The notes beneath the pieces are model-generated. The model was not told where the DNA came from and made no database searches. It worked only from the letters and a program-made list of their open reading frames with translations. Below, piece by piece: positions 42,491 to 50,773 of a stretch of 58,129 nt of DNA; position 1 is the stretch's first letter; each line of letters begins with the position of its first letter. The stretch spans positions 1 through 58,129 of the forward strand of contig LVAE01000020.1 of NCBI GenBank assembly GCA_001603905.1, written 5' to 3'. The position numbers were made by a program, and so were the translations under genes. This DNA comes from Fibrobacterales bacterium Fibro_02. Lineage in GTDB: Bacteria; Fibrobacterota; Fibrobacteria; Fibrobacterales; Fibrobacteraceae.

Positions 42491-44059
42491 ATGAAGAAAA
42501 CAACCCTGTCCCTTGTTTCCTTGATGATGGCTTTCGCCGCGATCCAGGCATTTGCCGCCTCGCCGGTGGTAGGTCCCGAAAATGTGCGCAACTTGCGGCT
42601 TCTGGAAAACTCTCCGATGCTGTTTGAACTGCACCGTGTGACGACGGGCGAGGGCCGCCAGTTCTTCGCCTATCCGCAACGCGACACGACCTTCCGCAAG
42701 AATTTCGTGAACTCCGAGGGAAAGGCGCTGCTCTATTACGATAGTGAACATGGTGCCGCTATTTCGGGTTATCGCGATTCCTGCTCGTCGCAGGATTCGG
42801 TGTGCAATGCCGCACTCAAGAACTTGAATGTGCCGCGTATGGCCTTGGCGATGTCGTTGGTGGGCGGCCTCGATTACCGTGGTGGCGAAGCGCTCGGCGA
42901 TACGATTTGGCCGGGAATTGACGGGGGCATTTACCTGCGCGGTTATGCGGATTCCGTCGATTTCGTTTTGGATGCCCGTATTTATGACGAAGACCATTCG
43001 GCGAAGTATCCGAGGTCGTTCGACGGGGAATTCCTGGAAGTCCAGAAGGAAGAGAACAATTCTGGACTGGAATACACGAGTTATGCCCGCTACCGAGCCC
43101 ATTTTGCCTTGAACTACGACTGGGCTCGCCTCGACTTCGGCCGCGACGTGATGCATTGGGGCCCTGGTTACTACAACAACTTGAGCCTGAACCAGTTTGC
43201 GCTCCCGTACAATATGCTTTCGCTCGATATGAAGCTTGGCCCCTTGCGCGTGATGTCGTTCTATGGTGACCTGCGCATCTATTCGAGTATGAGCGCCAAG
43301 AATATCGATGAAACCCGCAACATTTTCGGTCACCGTTACGAATTGGCCGTGGGTGATGCGACATTCGGTATCAGCGAACTGCAAATCCAGTACGACAATC
43401 TGAAACCGTGGCTCTTTGTACCGGTGGTTCCGCTGTTCATGGAAAAGGGCAACTATTCCGAGGATAGCAACAACGGTTCGCTTTCGTTTGACTTCAACTA
43501 TCGCCTCTTCAGGTCGCTCCGTATTTATACGGAATACTTCCTCGACGATATGGAAAGCCCGGTGAGCCTTGCTCGTAACGACAATATCGAAGCCAAGTGG
43601 GCGTGGATGGCCGGTATGCATGGGGCACACGATTTCAACATCGGTACGCACCTGCTGGAATCGGGCTTCATCGCGGAATATGCCCGCATCGAACCTTATG
43701 TGTATTCGCACTTTAAGAAGTATACGGCGCAGATGGAGCATCTCGGTCGTCCGCTCGGTAACCAGAATGGTCCCAATAGCCAGAGGATTGATGCTACGGT
43801 CTATGGAAGGCTGGATCACCGCATTTTCGCCTCGCTTCGTAACAGCTGGTTCTGGAAGGGAACGGATTACGGCAGTGCCGTGAACGACACGACGCCGAAC
43901 AACCATCTGAAAATTCCGAAGCATTTCTTGCGTGGCGCAAAGATGGAGTATTCTCTCACGCCGTCCCTCAGCTACGAAGGACAATATGTATTCTTCCTGG
44001 GAGAGATTACCTTGTTTAACGATGAAAAGGTTTATTTAAGAACAGGATTCAAGTGGTAG
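42491..44059 (+). CDS. Outer-membrane beta-barrel protein, capsule-assembly Wzi-like
   Basis: A 522-residue exported protein. The signal peptide is MKKTTLSLVSLMMAFAAIQAFA. The body is rich in alternating, aromatic beta strands and ends RTGFKW, with the C-terminal aromatic expected of an outer-membrane barrel. ARLDFGRDVMHWGPGYYNNLSLNQ is like the signature segment of Wzi-family proteins that anchor capsule polysaccharide. I start at ATG 42491, 18 bp after the kinase stop, so it may share that transcript. Family assignment is moderate; no capsule export genes are adjacent. Confidence 0.72.
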   Translation: MKKTTLSLVSLMMAFAAIQAFAASPVVGPENVRNLRLLENSPMLFELHRVTTGEGRQFFAYPQRDTTFRKNFVNSEGKALLYYDSEHGAAISGYRDSCSSQDSVCNAALKNLNVPRMALAMSLVGGLDYRGGEALGDTIWPGIDGGIYLRGYADSVDFVLDARIYDEDHSAKYPRSFDGEFLEVQKEENNSGLEYTSYARYRAHFALNYDWARLDFGRDVMHWGPGYYNNLSLNQFALPYNMLSLDMKLGPLRVMSFYGDLRIYSSMSAKNIDETRNIFGHRYELAVGDATFGISELQIQYDNLKPWLFVPVVPLFMEKGNYSEDSNNGSLSFDFNYRLFRSLRIYTEYFLDDMESPVSLARNDNIEAKWAWMAGMHGAHDFNIGTHLLESGFIAEYARIEPYVYSHFKKYTAQMEHLGRPLGNQNGPNSQRIDATVYGRLDHRIFASLRNSWFWKGTDYGSAVNDTTPNNHLKIPKHFLRGAKMEYSLTPSLSYEGQYVFFLGEITLFNDEKVYLRTGFKW

Positions 44060-44084
44060 TTTAATGTTGCTTATGGATCCCGTC

Positions 44085-44165
44085 ACCACTTCGTGGTTCC
44101 AGGATGACGCAAAAGGAACAGTCATTCTGGAGCGCAGCGACGGAATCCAGGATGACGCAGTTGGA
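44085..44165. repeat. Dispersed intergenic repeat with duplicated TCCAGGATGACGCA
   Basis: Within the 111-bp gap before trhP, TCCAGGATGACGCA occurs twice (about 44099 and 44147) with CCACTTCGTGG and GTCATTCTGGAGCGCAGCGACGG between. This is a familiar type of short bacterial intergenic repeat. No gene is present. Confidence 0.6.
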
Positions 44166-44170
44166 AACTT

Positions 44171-45475
44171 ATGAAACTTCCTGAGTTATTAGCTCCTGCG
44201 GGTGATTTGACCCGAATGAAGTATGCCTTTGCCTACGGTGCCGATGCCGTCTATGCGGGGCAGCCCGCTTTTTCGCTCCGTGCCCGCGAAAATGGTTTCA
44301 AGAATCTGGACGACCTCGCCGAAGGTATCGAATATGCCCACCGTCTCGGGAAGAAATTCTACCTGACGAGTAACGTGATTCCGCGCAATGTCAAGGTCGA
44401 GGCCTTTCAGAAGGCTTTGCTTGCTGCAATCGACTTGGGTCCCGACGCATTGATCGTGGCTGACCCCGGTTTTGTGGGGTGGTTGCGTGAGGTGCGCCCT
44501 GAAGTTGAAATTCACTTGTCGGTGCAGGCGAATACGACCAATTATTTGGCTGCGAAGTTCTGGCAAGGTCTCGGGGTGCGTCGCATTATCTTGAGTCGCG
44601 AACTCCGCTTGTCCGAAGTTGTGGAAATCAAGGAACGTTGCCCGGACTTGGAACTTGAAGTTTTTGTTCATGGTGCTGTGTGTATGTCGATGTCGGGCCG
44701 TTGCATGTTGAGCAACTGGGTGACCCGCCGCGATGCGAACCAGGGTGCCTGCGATAACAGCTGCCGAATGCCTTACCGCCTGTACGCCAATCCTGAACCG
44801 CAGTGCGAAAACTATCGCGAACACGAAGGCGAATTCACCTTGCAGCGTACGGACCGTCCGGAACTTGACCCCATCGCCTTGGATGAAGATGCCTGGGGTA
44901 CGTACTTTATGAGTAGCCGTGACCTTTGCGCCATGGATGTGATTCCGGACTTGATGATGGCTGGACTTGATTCCTTTAAAATCGAAGGCCGTACCAAGTC
45001 GGTGTACTACTTGAGTCAGGTCGTGCGTGCCTACCGTATGGCAATCGATGCTTGTGCAGCGCAGGCCGAGGCGGGTAAACCGCTTGAAGTTTCTGCTGAA
45101 GCCCGCAGGGCGATTTCGTTCGTGGACGGTCGCGGTTTTATGACCGGCTTTATGAAGGGCCCGCTTCCGCAGAATTACGAGTCGACGCACGAAGATGCCG
45201 AGGGTGGTTGCGTTGTCGCGCAGGTGCTTTCTTACGACGAGGCGACCAATTCTTGCCGCGTGAATGTCAAGAACCGCTTCTCCCTGGACGATTCTCTGGA
45301 ATTGATGACTCCGGCAGGGCAGTTTTCTTGCGAAGTGCTGTCGATGAAGGACTTTAGGGGGGGCGATACCGATACGCTCCACCCGGGTACAGAAGGTTGG
45401 ATCTTCCTGTCGGAAGCCGTCTCGGATATGCAGAAAAATGCTAATTTTTTCTTTTTTCTTAAGAAGAAACCTTAA
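44171..45475 (+). CDS. trhP: U32 family peptidase-like tRNA hydroxylation protein (TrhP/YegQ type)
   Basis: A 434-residue protein of the U32 family. MKLPELLAPAGDLTRMKYAFAYGADAVYAG starts it; the family signature is ELEVFVHGAVCMSMSGRCMLSN followed by RRDANQGACDNSCRMPY, whose Cys residues probably hold a cluster. In E. coli the YegQ/TrhP member makes 5-hydroxyuridine at tRNA wobble position 34; the same role is likely here, though RlhA and UbiU relatives share the fold. Length fits TrhP. The gene is preceded by a dispersed repeat. The gap to the next gene is 30 bp. Confidence 0.87.
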   Translation: MKLPELLAPAGDLTRMKYAFAYGADAVYAGQPAFSLRARENGFKNLDDLAEGIEYAHRLGKKFYLTSNVIPRNVKVEAFQKALLAAIDLGPDALIVADPGFVGWLREVRPEVEIHLSVQANTTNYLAAKFWQGLGVRRIILSRELRLSEVVEIKERCPDLELEVFVHGAVCMSMSGRCMLSNWVTRRDANQGACDNSCRMPYRLYANPEPQCENYREHEGEFTLQRTDRPELDPIALDEDAWGTYFMSSRDLCAMDVIPDLMMAGLDSFKIEGRTKSVYYLSQVVRAYRMAIDACAAQAEAGKPLEVSAEARRAISFVDGRGFMTGFMKGPLPQNYESTHEDAEGGCVVAQVLSYDEATNSCRVNVKNRFSLDDSLELMTPAGQFSCEVLSMKDFRGGDTDTLHPGTEGWIFLSEAVSDMQKNANFFFFLKKKP

Positions 45476-45505
45476 AAAATAGTTTTTTTTTCGTAAATTT
45501 GTTAT

Positions 45506-45940
45506 ATGGCTGTTGACGAAGCGACCAAAAAACAGGATGAACTGGAACTTTATCAGATAGACGATAAAGCCATCCTGCCTTTTTTTGAAAGTCATGTCGA
45601 TGAACTGCGCAAGTTCATCCAGGATCGTCGTTGCCAGAACCTTTCCCTGCTGGAATACCTGAAGCAGTTCATCCGCACATACAAGCTTCCTTTCAATATG
45701 CAGCGCTACATGTCGGTGCAGACGACCTATATCAAGCAGGTCTTGCAGGAACGCGTTCAGGACCGTCAGGGAGCCGTGAGCCACTGGATTCAGGAACATG
45801 CCGGTCGTCACCGTAACCGTATGATTCAGCTGCAGTGCCTGTATCTGGACCGCATCAAGGATTCCCTCTTGCCCGAAATCCAGAAACTCCTGGAACGCCG
45901 CCTCGAAACGCTCCATTCGAAGCTGGACGAAAACAAATAA
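45506..45940 (+). CDS. Conserved-looking helical protein of unknown function
   Basis: A 144-residue protein I do not recognise. It appears entirely alpha-helical, charged and cytoplasmic, with heptad-like stretches at LLEYLKQFIRTYKL, RMIQLQCLYLDRI and LLPEIQKLLERRLETLHSKL and no signal peptide. The ATG at 45506 lies 6 nt after a TAAATT box with a T-rich run before it, so transcription should begin at the start codon itself. A clear intrinsic terminator follows, so it is a single-gene unit after trhP. The coding bias matches its neighbours and it looks real. Confidence 0.75.
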   Translation: MAVDEATKKQDELELYQIDDKAILPFFESHVDELRKFIQDRRCQNLSLLEYLKQFIRTYKLPFNMQRYMSVQTTYIKQVLQERVQDRQGAVSHWIQEHAGRHRNRMIQLQCLYLDRIKDSLLPEIQKLLERRLETLHSKLDENK

Positions 45941-45963
45941 TTGCGGTTTATATTTTGTTGACG

Positions 45964-45985
45964 GGACCTCATCGAGGTCCTTTTT
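45964..45985 (+). terminator. Intrinsic terminator
   Basis: GGACCTC (45964-45970), loop ATC, GAGGTCC (45974-45980), then TTTTT. It ends the unit of the 144-residue protein. Confidence 0.9.
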
Positions 45986-46375
45986 CTGTAGGGCGCATTT
46001 TGCACCTATCGCTAAATTGTTGTCTGTCAAGATTTTCTACGAAAAATTGCCGATTTTTGTCAAAAAACGGCTATTATTTTTTTATAAGAAGTTTGAAATA
46101 CTGCTCATTTGTGTAAAATTTTGTTGTGCTTTTTGTCAAGAGATAGTCCAAAATTTTTCTGTTGATAAGTTGTGTTAATCATAGGGGTTGAGAATGGATT
46201 GGAGAGTGACTAAAGGCGTGATTTGTTTGTAGAGTTTTGGGAACAGCGGGGGATAAAAATAAATTTGGTCAAAACGGGCCAAAAATGGCACTTTGGAAGA
46301 TTTTTTTAAGAAAGTGAGTTTTTGTCGGGGAGCTTTATTTAACTTTCACCTTGCTTTTTAGATCATTGGTAGATT
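45986..46375. other. AT-rich non-coding region upstream of dnaA, candidate origin or autoregulatory region
   Basis: 390 bp without a credible ORF, strongly AT-rich at 46015-46175. TGTCAA recurs at 46025, 46058 and 46134, the latter two preceded by TTTT; TTGATAAGTTGTGTTAATCA (46162-46181) is an imperfect palindrome reminiscent of origin sequence. I find no consensus DnaA box TTATCCACA on either strand. A TAACTTTC box near 46350 may be the dnaA promoter. An origin is possible but unproven. Confidence 0.4.
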
Positions 46376-47857
46376 GTGACAAACACTGTTTCTTTGGTTG
46401 AACCCTCCGCCCGACTCCAGGCAGTCCCTGTTTGGCAGCGCGTGCTTGACCTCCTTCGCGAGGAATGTAACGACTATTTTGGCCTCACCATTTTGGATGC
46501 GGCCGATTATGAAGGTTTTTTTGACGGATACGTGCAGATTGCCGTTCCCGACGAGTTGCGTGAAAACTGGATTCGTTCCCATTACGGGGACATTCTGAAC
46601 AAGGCCTTGTCACAGGTGCTGGGTTCGGAATATGTGGGTTTCCGCATCCGTATCGTGGCGCCGGAAAAGCAGGCGGTGACTCCGAAGGCCGCTCCCGTTT
46701 TCCCCGTCATTCCGCGTGCGGTTCAGAAGCCGCAACCGAAGAAGGTGATTCGCCGTAAGCTTTCGCTGTATGCGGGCTACACTTTTGAAAACTTTGTTGA
46801 GGGCGACTGCAACTTTACCGCTTGCGAGGCTTGCAAGTCCGTTGCCGAAAATCCGGGCGACCCGGCGCTGAATCCGCTGTTTGTGTATGGCAAGTCGGGT
46901 CTTGGAAAGACGCACTTGTTGCAGGCGGTGGCCGCTCAGATTCAGAAGTCCAGGGCTCATACGCGTATCGTCTATTGTCACGCTTACGATTTCCTGCGTG
47001 ATGCGACTGCCATGAGCAAGGCGTTGAGTGTCAAGTCGGGCAATGTTCGCGAACTGGCCGAAGAGTTCCAGGAAAAATACGAAAAGTGCGATATTCTCTT
47101 GCTGGATGATGTTCAGCTGCTCGAACATGCCGCGGCGACCCAGAGGCGTCTTGCAATCTTGATTAAGCATTTGCGTGCGATGGGGAAGCAGGTCGTGCTT
47201 TCTTGCGATAGACATCCGTCCCAGTTCAACCGTCTTGCCGATGGCGAAAAGAAGCCTGTGGGTCATTCGTCTATTCCTTGCATCTCGGCGGAACTTTTGG
47301 CACCGCTGGAATCCTGCGTGGCAGTCGGTATCGATGAACCGGACTTGTCGACTCGCATGAAGCTTATCCAGAAAAAGTCGATGAATATTCCGTTTGTCGA
47401 CAAGGATCGCGAAGAAATTTGCAGGTTCCTTTCTATTCCGCGTCGCGAAAATGTGCGCGTAATCGAGGGAATGTTGAACGGCCTTTCTGCGATGAACCAG
47501 TTCTGCCAGGAAAATCTGGACCTGTGCGCAGTCAAGCGTCTGGTGGCTCCTTCGAACCCTACCGGTATGCAGGAACTGACCATCAAGGGAATTGCCGAAG
47601 TGGTGGCTCTCGAGTTCGGTACCGACATGGTGGCGCTTGCGAGCAAGCGTCAGGATGCGGGTGTCTCGCTTCCGCGTAAGGTGGCGATGTACCTTTGCCG
47701 CGAAATGACTACGGATTCCCACGAAAAAATCGGGATGCTTTTTAACCGCGATTACTCTTCTGTGATCGCCGCAGTCCGTTCACTGATCAAGCAGATGGAT
47801 ACAGACGAGGCCCTTGCTCGCAAGGTCCAGGATATCCGCTATTTGCTGGAAGCCTAG
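46376..47857 (+). CDS. dnaA: DnaA-family replication initiator, divergent
   Basis: A 493-residue AAA+ protein with DnaA order: domain I (PVWQRVLDLLREEC, then ENWIRSHYGDIL), linker, AAA+ core from YTFENFVEGDCNFTA with Walker A GKSGLGKTHLLQAV and Walker B ILLLDDVQLL, and a DNA-binding domain IV (PRKVAMYLCREM, IGMLFNRDYSSVIAAV). The usual RDH[ST]T of the box-binding helix is RDYSS here (Arg458-Ser462), and SSDRPP is SCDRHP, so box preference may differ. The start is GTG without Shine-Dalgarno. No dnaN or recF follows; an SDR gene starts 2 bp later. It may be the main initiator or a paralogue. Confidence 0.85.
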   Translation: MTNTVSLVEPSARLQAVPVWQRVLDLLREECNDYFGLTILDAADYEGFFDGYVQIAVPDELRENWIRSHYGDILNKALSQVLGSEYVGFRIRIVAPEKQAVTPKAAPVFPVIPRAVQKPQPKKVIRRKLSLYAGYTFENFVEGDCNFTACEACKSVAENPGDPALNPLFVYGKSGLGKTHLLQAVAAQIQKSRAHTRIVYCHAYDFLRDATAMSKALSVKSGNVRELAEEFQEKYEKCDILLLDDVQLLEHAAATQRRLAILIKHLRAMGKQVVLSCDRHPSQFNRLADGEKKPVGHSSIPCISAELLAPLESCVAVGIDEPDLSTRMKLIQKKSMNIPFVDKDREEICRFLSIPRRENVRVIEGMLNGLSAMNQFCQENLDLCAVKRLVAPSNPTGMQELTIKGIAEVVALEFGTDMVALASKRQDAGVSLPRKVAMYLCREMTTDSHEKIGMLFNRDYSSVIAAVRSLIKQMDTDEALARKVQDIRYLLEA

Positions 47858-47859
47858 CG

Positions 47860-48735
47860 ATGATTGCTTTGGTGACGGGGGGCGCGGGCGTCGTAGGGAA
47901 GGCGCTTTGTCGGGAGCTATTGAACCACAATGTGTGTGTGCGGGTTCTTGTGCTTCCGGGCGATACCCAGGCTGGGTTTTTACCCGACGGGGTGGAGGTC
48001 TTTTATGGGAATGTCGCGGATTACGAATCGATTCGTGCTGCGTTTAAGGGGGTGGATTTAGTCTATCACCTTGCCGCCATTCTCCTTTCGACAAAAAAGG
48101 GGGCGTTTGACCGTATCAATGCGCAGGGGACGGCCAATGTGGTGCGTGCCGCCCGTGAGGCGGGCGTTTCTCGCCTGGTTTATGTATCGAGTATTTCGGT
48201 GACGTATCCGGTCCTTACAGAATATGGCGCGAGCAAGCTAGCTGGCGAATCCGTGGTCAAGGAATCGGGGCTCCGCTGGACGATTGTGCGGCCGACCCTA
48301 GTGATTGGTGATGGCGGCGGCGTGGAATTCAACATGTTCGCTGCCTACGTGAAGCGTTTCCCCGTGTATTTCTTGCCGGGTGGGGGCAAGTGCCTCAAAC
48401 GCCCTGTCCGCAGCGAGGACTTGGTCAAGGGAATTGTCGCGGCGGGCCTTAATGAAGAGGCCTGCGGCAAAATTTACTCGCTAGCCGGTTCTACCGTGAT
48501 GAGCATGGCGCAGATGGCGCGGTTGATATTGCAGTCGGCAGGAATGCGTCATTGGATGATTCCCTTGCCGTGGTGGATTGCAAACAGGCTTGCTGTCTTG
48601 AAAAGCTGGATTGGCGGTCGCCGCGTGACGGCGGAACAGGCTTTGGCGGGCTTTTTGTACGATGCCGCCCCCGATATTGGCGATTCGATGCGCGATTTGG
48701 GGTATAATCCTGGCTGTCCGCTCGAAAATGGGTGA
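47860..48735 (+). CDS. NAD-dependent epimerase/dehydratase (extended SDR)
   Basis: A 291-residue oxidoreductase with VTGGAGVVGKALCREL for the dinucleotide loop and YVSSISVTYPVLTEYGASKLAGE giving Ser and Tyr-x3-Lys of the active site. TIVRPTLVIGDGGG is typical of nucleotide-sugar or sterol-type extended SDRs. The substrate is unknown. Its ATG lies 2 bp after the dnaA stop, so translation is probably coupled, an unusual pairing for dnaA. It ends 100 bp before a lipoprotein gene. Confidence 0.85.
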   Translation: MIALVTGGAGVVGKALCRELLNHNVCVRVLVLPGDTQAGFLPDGVEVFYGNVADYESIRAAFKGVDLVYHLAAILLSTKKGAFDRINAQGTANVVRAAREAGVSRLVYVSSISVTYPVLTEYGASKLAGESVVKESGLRWTIVRPTLVIGDGGGVEFNMFAAYVKRFPVYFLPGGGKCLKRPVRSEDLVKGIVAAGLNEEACGKIYSLAGSTVMSMAQMARLILQSAGMRHWMIPLPWWIANRLAVLKSWIGGRRVTAEQALAGFLYDAAPDIGDSMRDLGYNPGCPLENG

Positions 48736-48835
48736 AAATCTGTCGTTTAGCTCACAGATTTTCCTTTTTTCTTGATTTTTTGACGCTTTTTGTATATATT
48801 CGTGGAAAAAGAATTGTCTTGAAGGACGTGTTTTT

Positions 48836-49990
48836 ATGAAAAAATCTTTTGGACTTGCGATTTGGCCCGCTGCAGTGGCTGCGACGATGATGTTTGCCGC
48901 CTGTGGCAGTGACGATAATTCTTCGAATGTGGAACGTGCCGAGGATTCCAGCTCCAGCGTCGAGGCGACCTCCTCTTCTGCAGAAGCATCCTCTTCTTCT
49001 GAAAAGCGCGACGTGCCCGCGGGAACTCGCGCTGCCACTCTGGATGACTTGCAAAAGAACATGTCCCTGGGCAAGATGTTCGGGACCGATATTTACCTCG
49101 CAACGGGTGCAAAGCTCGGCGTATTTTCTCTCTGGATTCCAGATACGGCATGGATTGTGGTTCATTCGGAATTCAAGGACGGCGTTCTTGAATATGGAAA
49201 GTCTAATGGCTCCATCATGACGACCAATGCCGATGTCGCCGATTCCTTGGCCGCCTTCTTCGAAAAGGGTGGCAAGATTGAATTTGTCGTGAAGGGCGAA
49301 AAGCTCCAGTATTCCATTAACGGCGGTGATTATGCCGATGTCGAAAAGGCTGACGTGAAGACATCTTCGAACTGGCTCTCGGATGGAACCAAGCTGCAGG
49401 GCGTAAGGCTCGCTTGCAAGAACGAAGATTCGAAGCAGACCTATTCCTTCTACAAGGGCCGTTATGTTGTTGAAGAATCGATCAAGGACTCTTCCTTCTG
49501 GTCGGCAGGATACTACGATATTCAGCGTAGCCATTTGCTGATGACGCCCGTGTTCTTCGATGTGTCCGCCTATTCGCTGGTTTCTGGCCAGGTGAGTAGC
49601 GATTTCAATCTGTCGATGGATACCGGAGCGGAATTCAAGTGCGAAAAGACGACCTTCAAGTTTGACGAAGTGGAACGCGACAGCCTCGTGAACGAATGGG
49701 TTGCCGATGCGGATGGCGTCGACTGGACCATGAGTCTCAAGAAGTCGGGAGATTATGCTCTTGACGCGACGAAGGGCAAGAATCCTGAAGATGTCCGCTC
49801 TGGAAAGTGGGATGTCTATGGTGATATTCTTCTGCTGAAGAATACCAGTTGCCAGTCCCCGTCGAAATGCGCAAAGTCCGTGAAGGGCGCCGTCGAGGGC
49901 TTTGATCCGCAGAAGGGCTTCACCTACAAGCATGACGATGGCAGCACGCCGGCTATGCCGAAGGACTGGACGCTCCCGCAGTACGAGTAA
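48836..49990 (+). CDS. Putative lipoprotein with Ser-rich linker
   Basis: A 384-residue lipoprotein of unknown function. The signal peptide ends MMFAACGSDDNSS with the lipid-modified Cys, followed by a Ser/Glu linker (SSSSVEATSSSAEASSSSE) of the kind common in Fibrobacter surface proteins, then a globular, mostly beta region from residue 60. No catalytic motif is recognised. GAAGGACG stands before the ATG, and a TATATT box lies near 48793. A bidirectional terminator follows. Confidence 0.78.
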   Translation: MKKSFGLAIWPAAVAATMMFAACGSDDNSSNVERAEDSSSSVEATSSSAEASSSSEKRDVPAGTRAATLDDLQKNMSLGKMFGTDIYLATGAKLGVFSLWIPDTAWIVVHSEFKDGVLEYGKSNGSIMTTNADVADSLAAFFEKGGKIEFVVKGEKLQYSINGGDYADVEKADVKTSSNWLSDGTKLQGVRLACKNEDSKQTYSFYKGRYVVEESIKDSSFWSAGYYDIQRSHLLMTPVFFDVSAYSLVSGQVSSDFNLSMDTGAEFKCEKTTFKFDEVERDSLVNEWVADADGVDWTMSLKKSGDYALDATKGKNPEDVRSGKWDVYGDILLLKNTSCQSPSKCAKSVKGAVEGFDPQKGFTYKHDDGSTPAMPKDWTLPQYE

Positions 49991-50020
49991 TTCGGATTTG
50001 CGATAAATTGTAAATGCAGA

Positions 50021-50047
50021 AACGCTCCGCTTGGCGGAGCGTTTTCT
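50021..50047. terminator. Bidirectional terminator between the lipoprotein gene and slyD
   Basis: AACGCTCCGC (50021-50030), loop TTG, GCGGAGCGTT (50034-50043), then TT on the plus strand; A residues before the stem give T on the minus strand. Confidence 0.88.
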
Positions 50048-50069
50048 AATGGTTTAAGGAGCGGAAAGC

Positions 50070-50708
50070 TTACTTGCCGTGGTGCTTGTCGTGGTTGGGG
50101 CAGCCGCAGCCGCCGTTACCGTCGCAGTTTTCCTTGTTGCCCTGGCCGCCGCATTCGCATTCGCCGTCTTCGCCGCACTTGCATTCTCCGTTGCCTTCAC
50201 CCTTGCCTCCGCAGCATCCTTCGCTGTCTCCCTTGCCGCCACAGCAGCAGTGGTGACCTTGCGGATTGAGTTCTTCTTCGGTGGCTTCGCGCACAGAAAC
50301 GACTTCGATGGCAAAGTTCAGGTTCTTGCCGGCGAGCTCATGGTTTGCGTCGATCACGGCGGTCTTTTCGCTCACAGACTTCACGCGGATGGGCATCGGG
50401 CCGGCGGGCGTCTGGGCATAGAACATCATGCCTTCGACCACCTTGTCAACTCCCTGGAAAACGTCCAGCGGGACTTCCTGCGTCATTTCTTCGTTGTATT
50501 CGCCGTAGCCTTCAGAAGGAATCACCTTGACGTCGAACTTGTCGCCCACGTCGTGGCCGACCATCGCCTTTTCGAGACCCACGACGATCATGTGGGCGCC
50601 CTGAATGTACTGCAGCGGTTCGCGGCCTTCGGAAGAATCAATGACCTTGCCTTCGTCGGAGGTCAGGGTGTAGTGCATCTGGACAACGGTCTTGTCGGCA
50701 ATTTTCAT
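50070..50708 (-). CDS. slyD: FKBP-type peptidyl-prolyl isomerase, SlyD-like with Cys/His-rich tail
   Basis: A 212-residue cytoplasmic prolyl isomerase and chaperone. The FKBP half-domains around VQMHYTLTSDEGKVIDSS and LQYIQGAHMIVVGLEKAMVG flank an IF insert (VIPSEGYGEYNEEMTQEVPLD), the SlyD layout, and the second half ends FAIEVVSVREATEEEL. The tail from residue 150 is GHHCCCGGKGDSEGCCGG and further Cys/Gly/His-rich sequence, a metal-binding tail like that of E. coli SlyD but richer in Cys. A nickel or zinc role is likely. AAAGGAT precedes the ATG. It may cooperate with the His-rich GTPase at 18.1 kb; that is inference. Confidence 0.92.
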   Translation of the reverse strand: MKIADKTVVQMHYTLTSDEGKVIDSSEGREPLQYIQGAHMIVVGLEKAMVGHDVGDKFDVKVIPSEGYGEYNEEMTQEVPLDVFQGVDKVVEGMMFYAQTPAGPMPIRVKSVSEKTAVIDANHELAGKNLNFAIEVVSVREATEEELNPQGHHCCCGGKGDSEGCCGGKGEGNGECKCGEDGECECGGQGNKENCDGNGGCGCPNHDKHHGK

Positions 50709-50773
50709 GGGTAATCCTTTGGGGTTGCGCGGAATGTCCGCATAGGTACTGGATGCGCAAATATAGCAAAAAA

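Noticed and set aside
46162..46181. TTGTGTTAA as a DnaA box
   Set aside because: Only about five of nine positions agree with TTATCCACA, which is expected by chance in AT-rich DNA.
45986..46375. Firm call of oriC
   Set aside because: AT-richness and closeness to dnaA fit, but no consensus DnaA boxes or dnaN linkage were found, so it is kept only as a candidate region.
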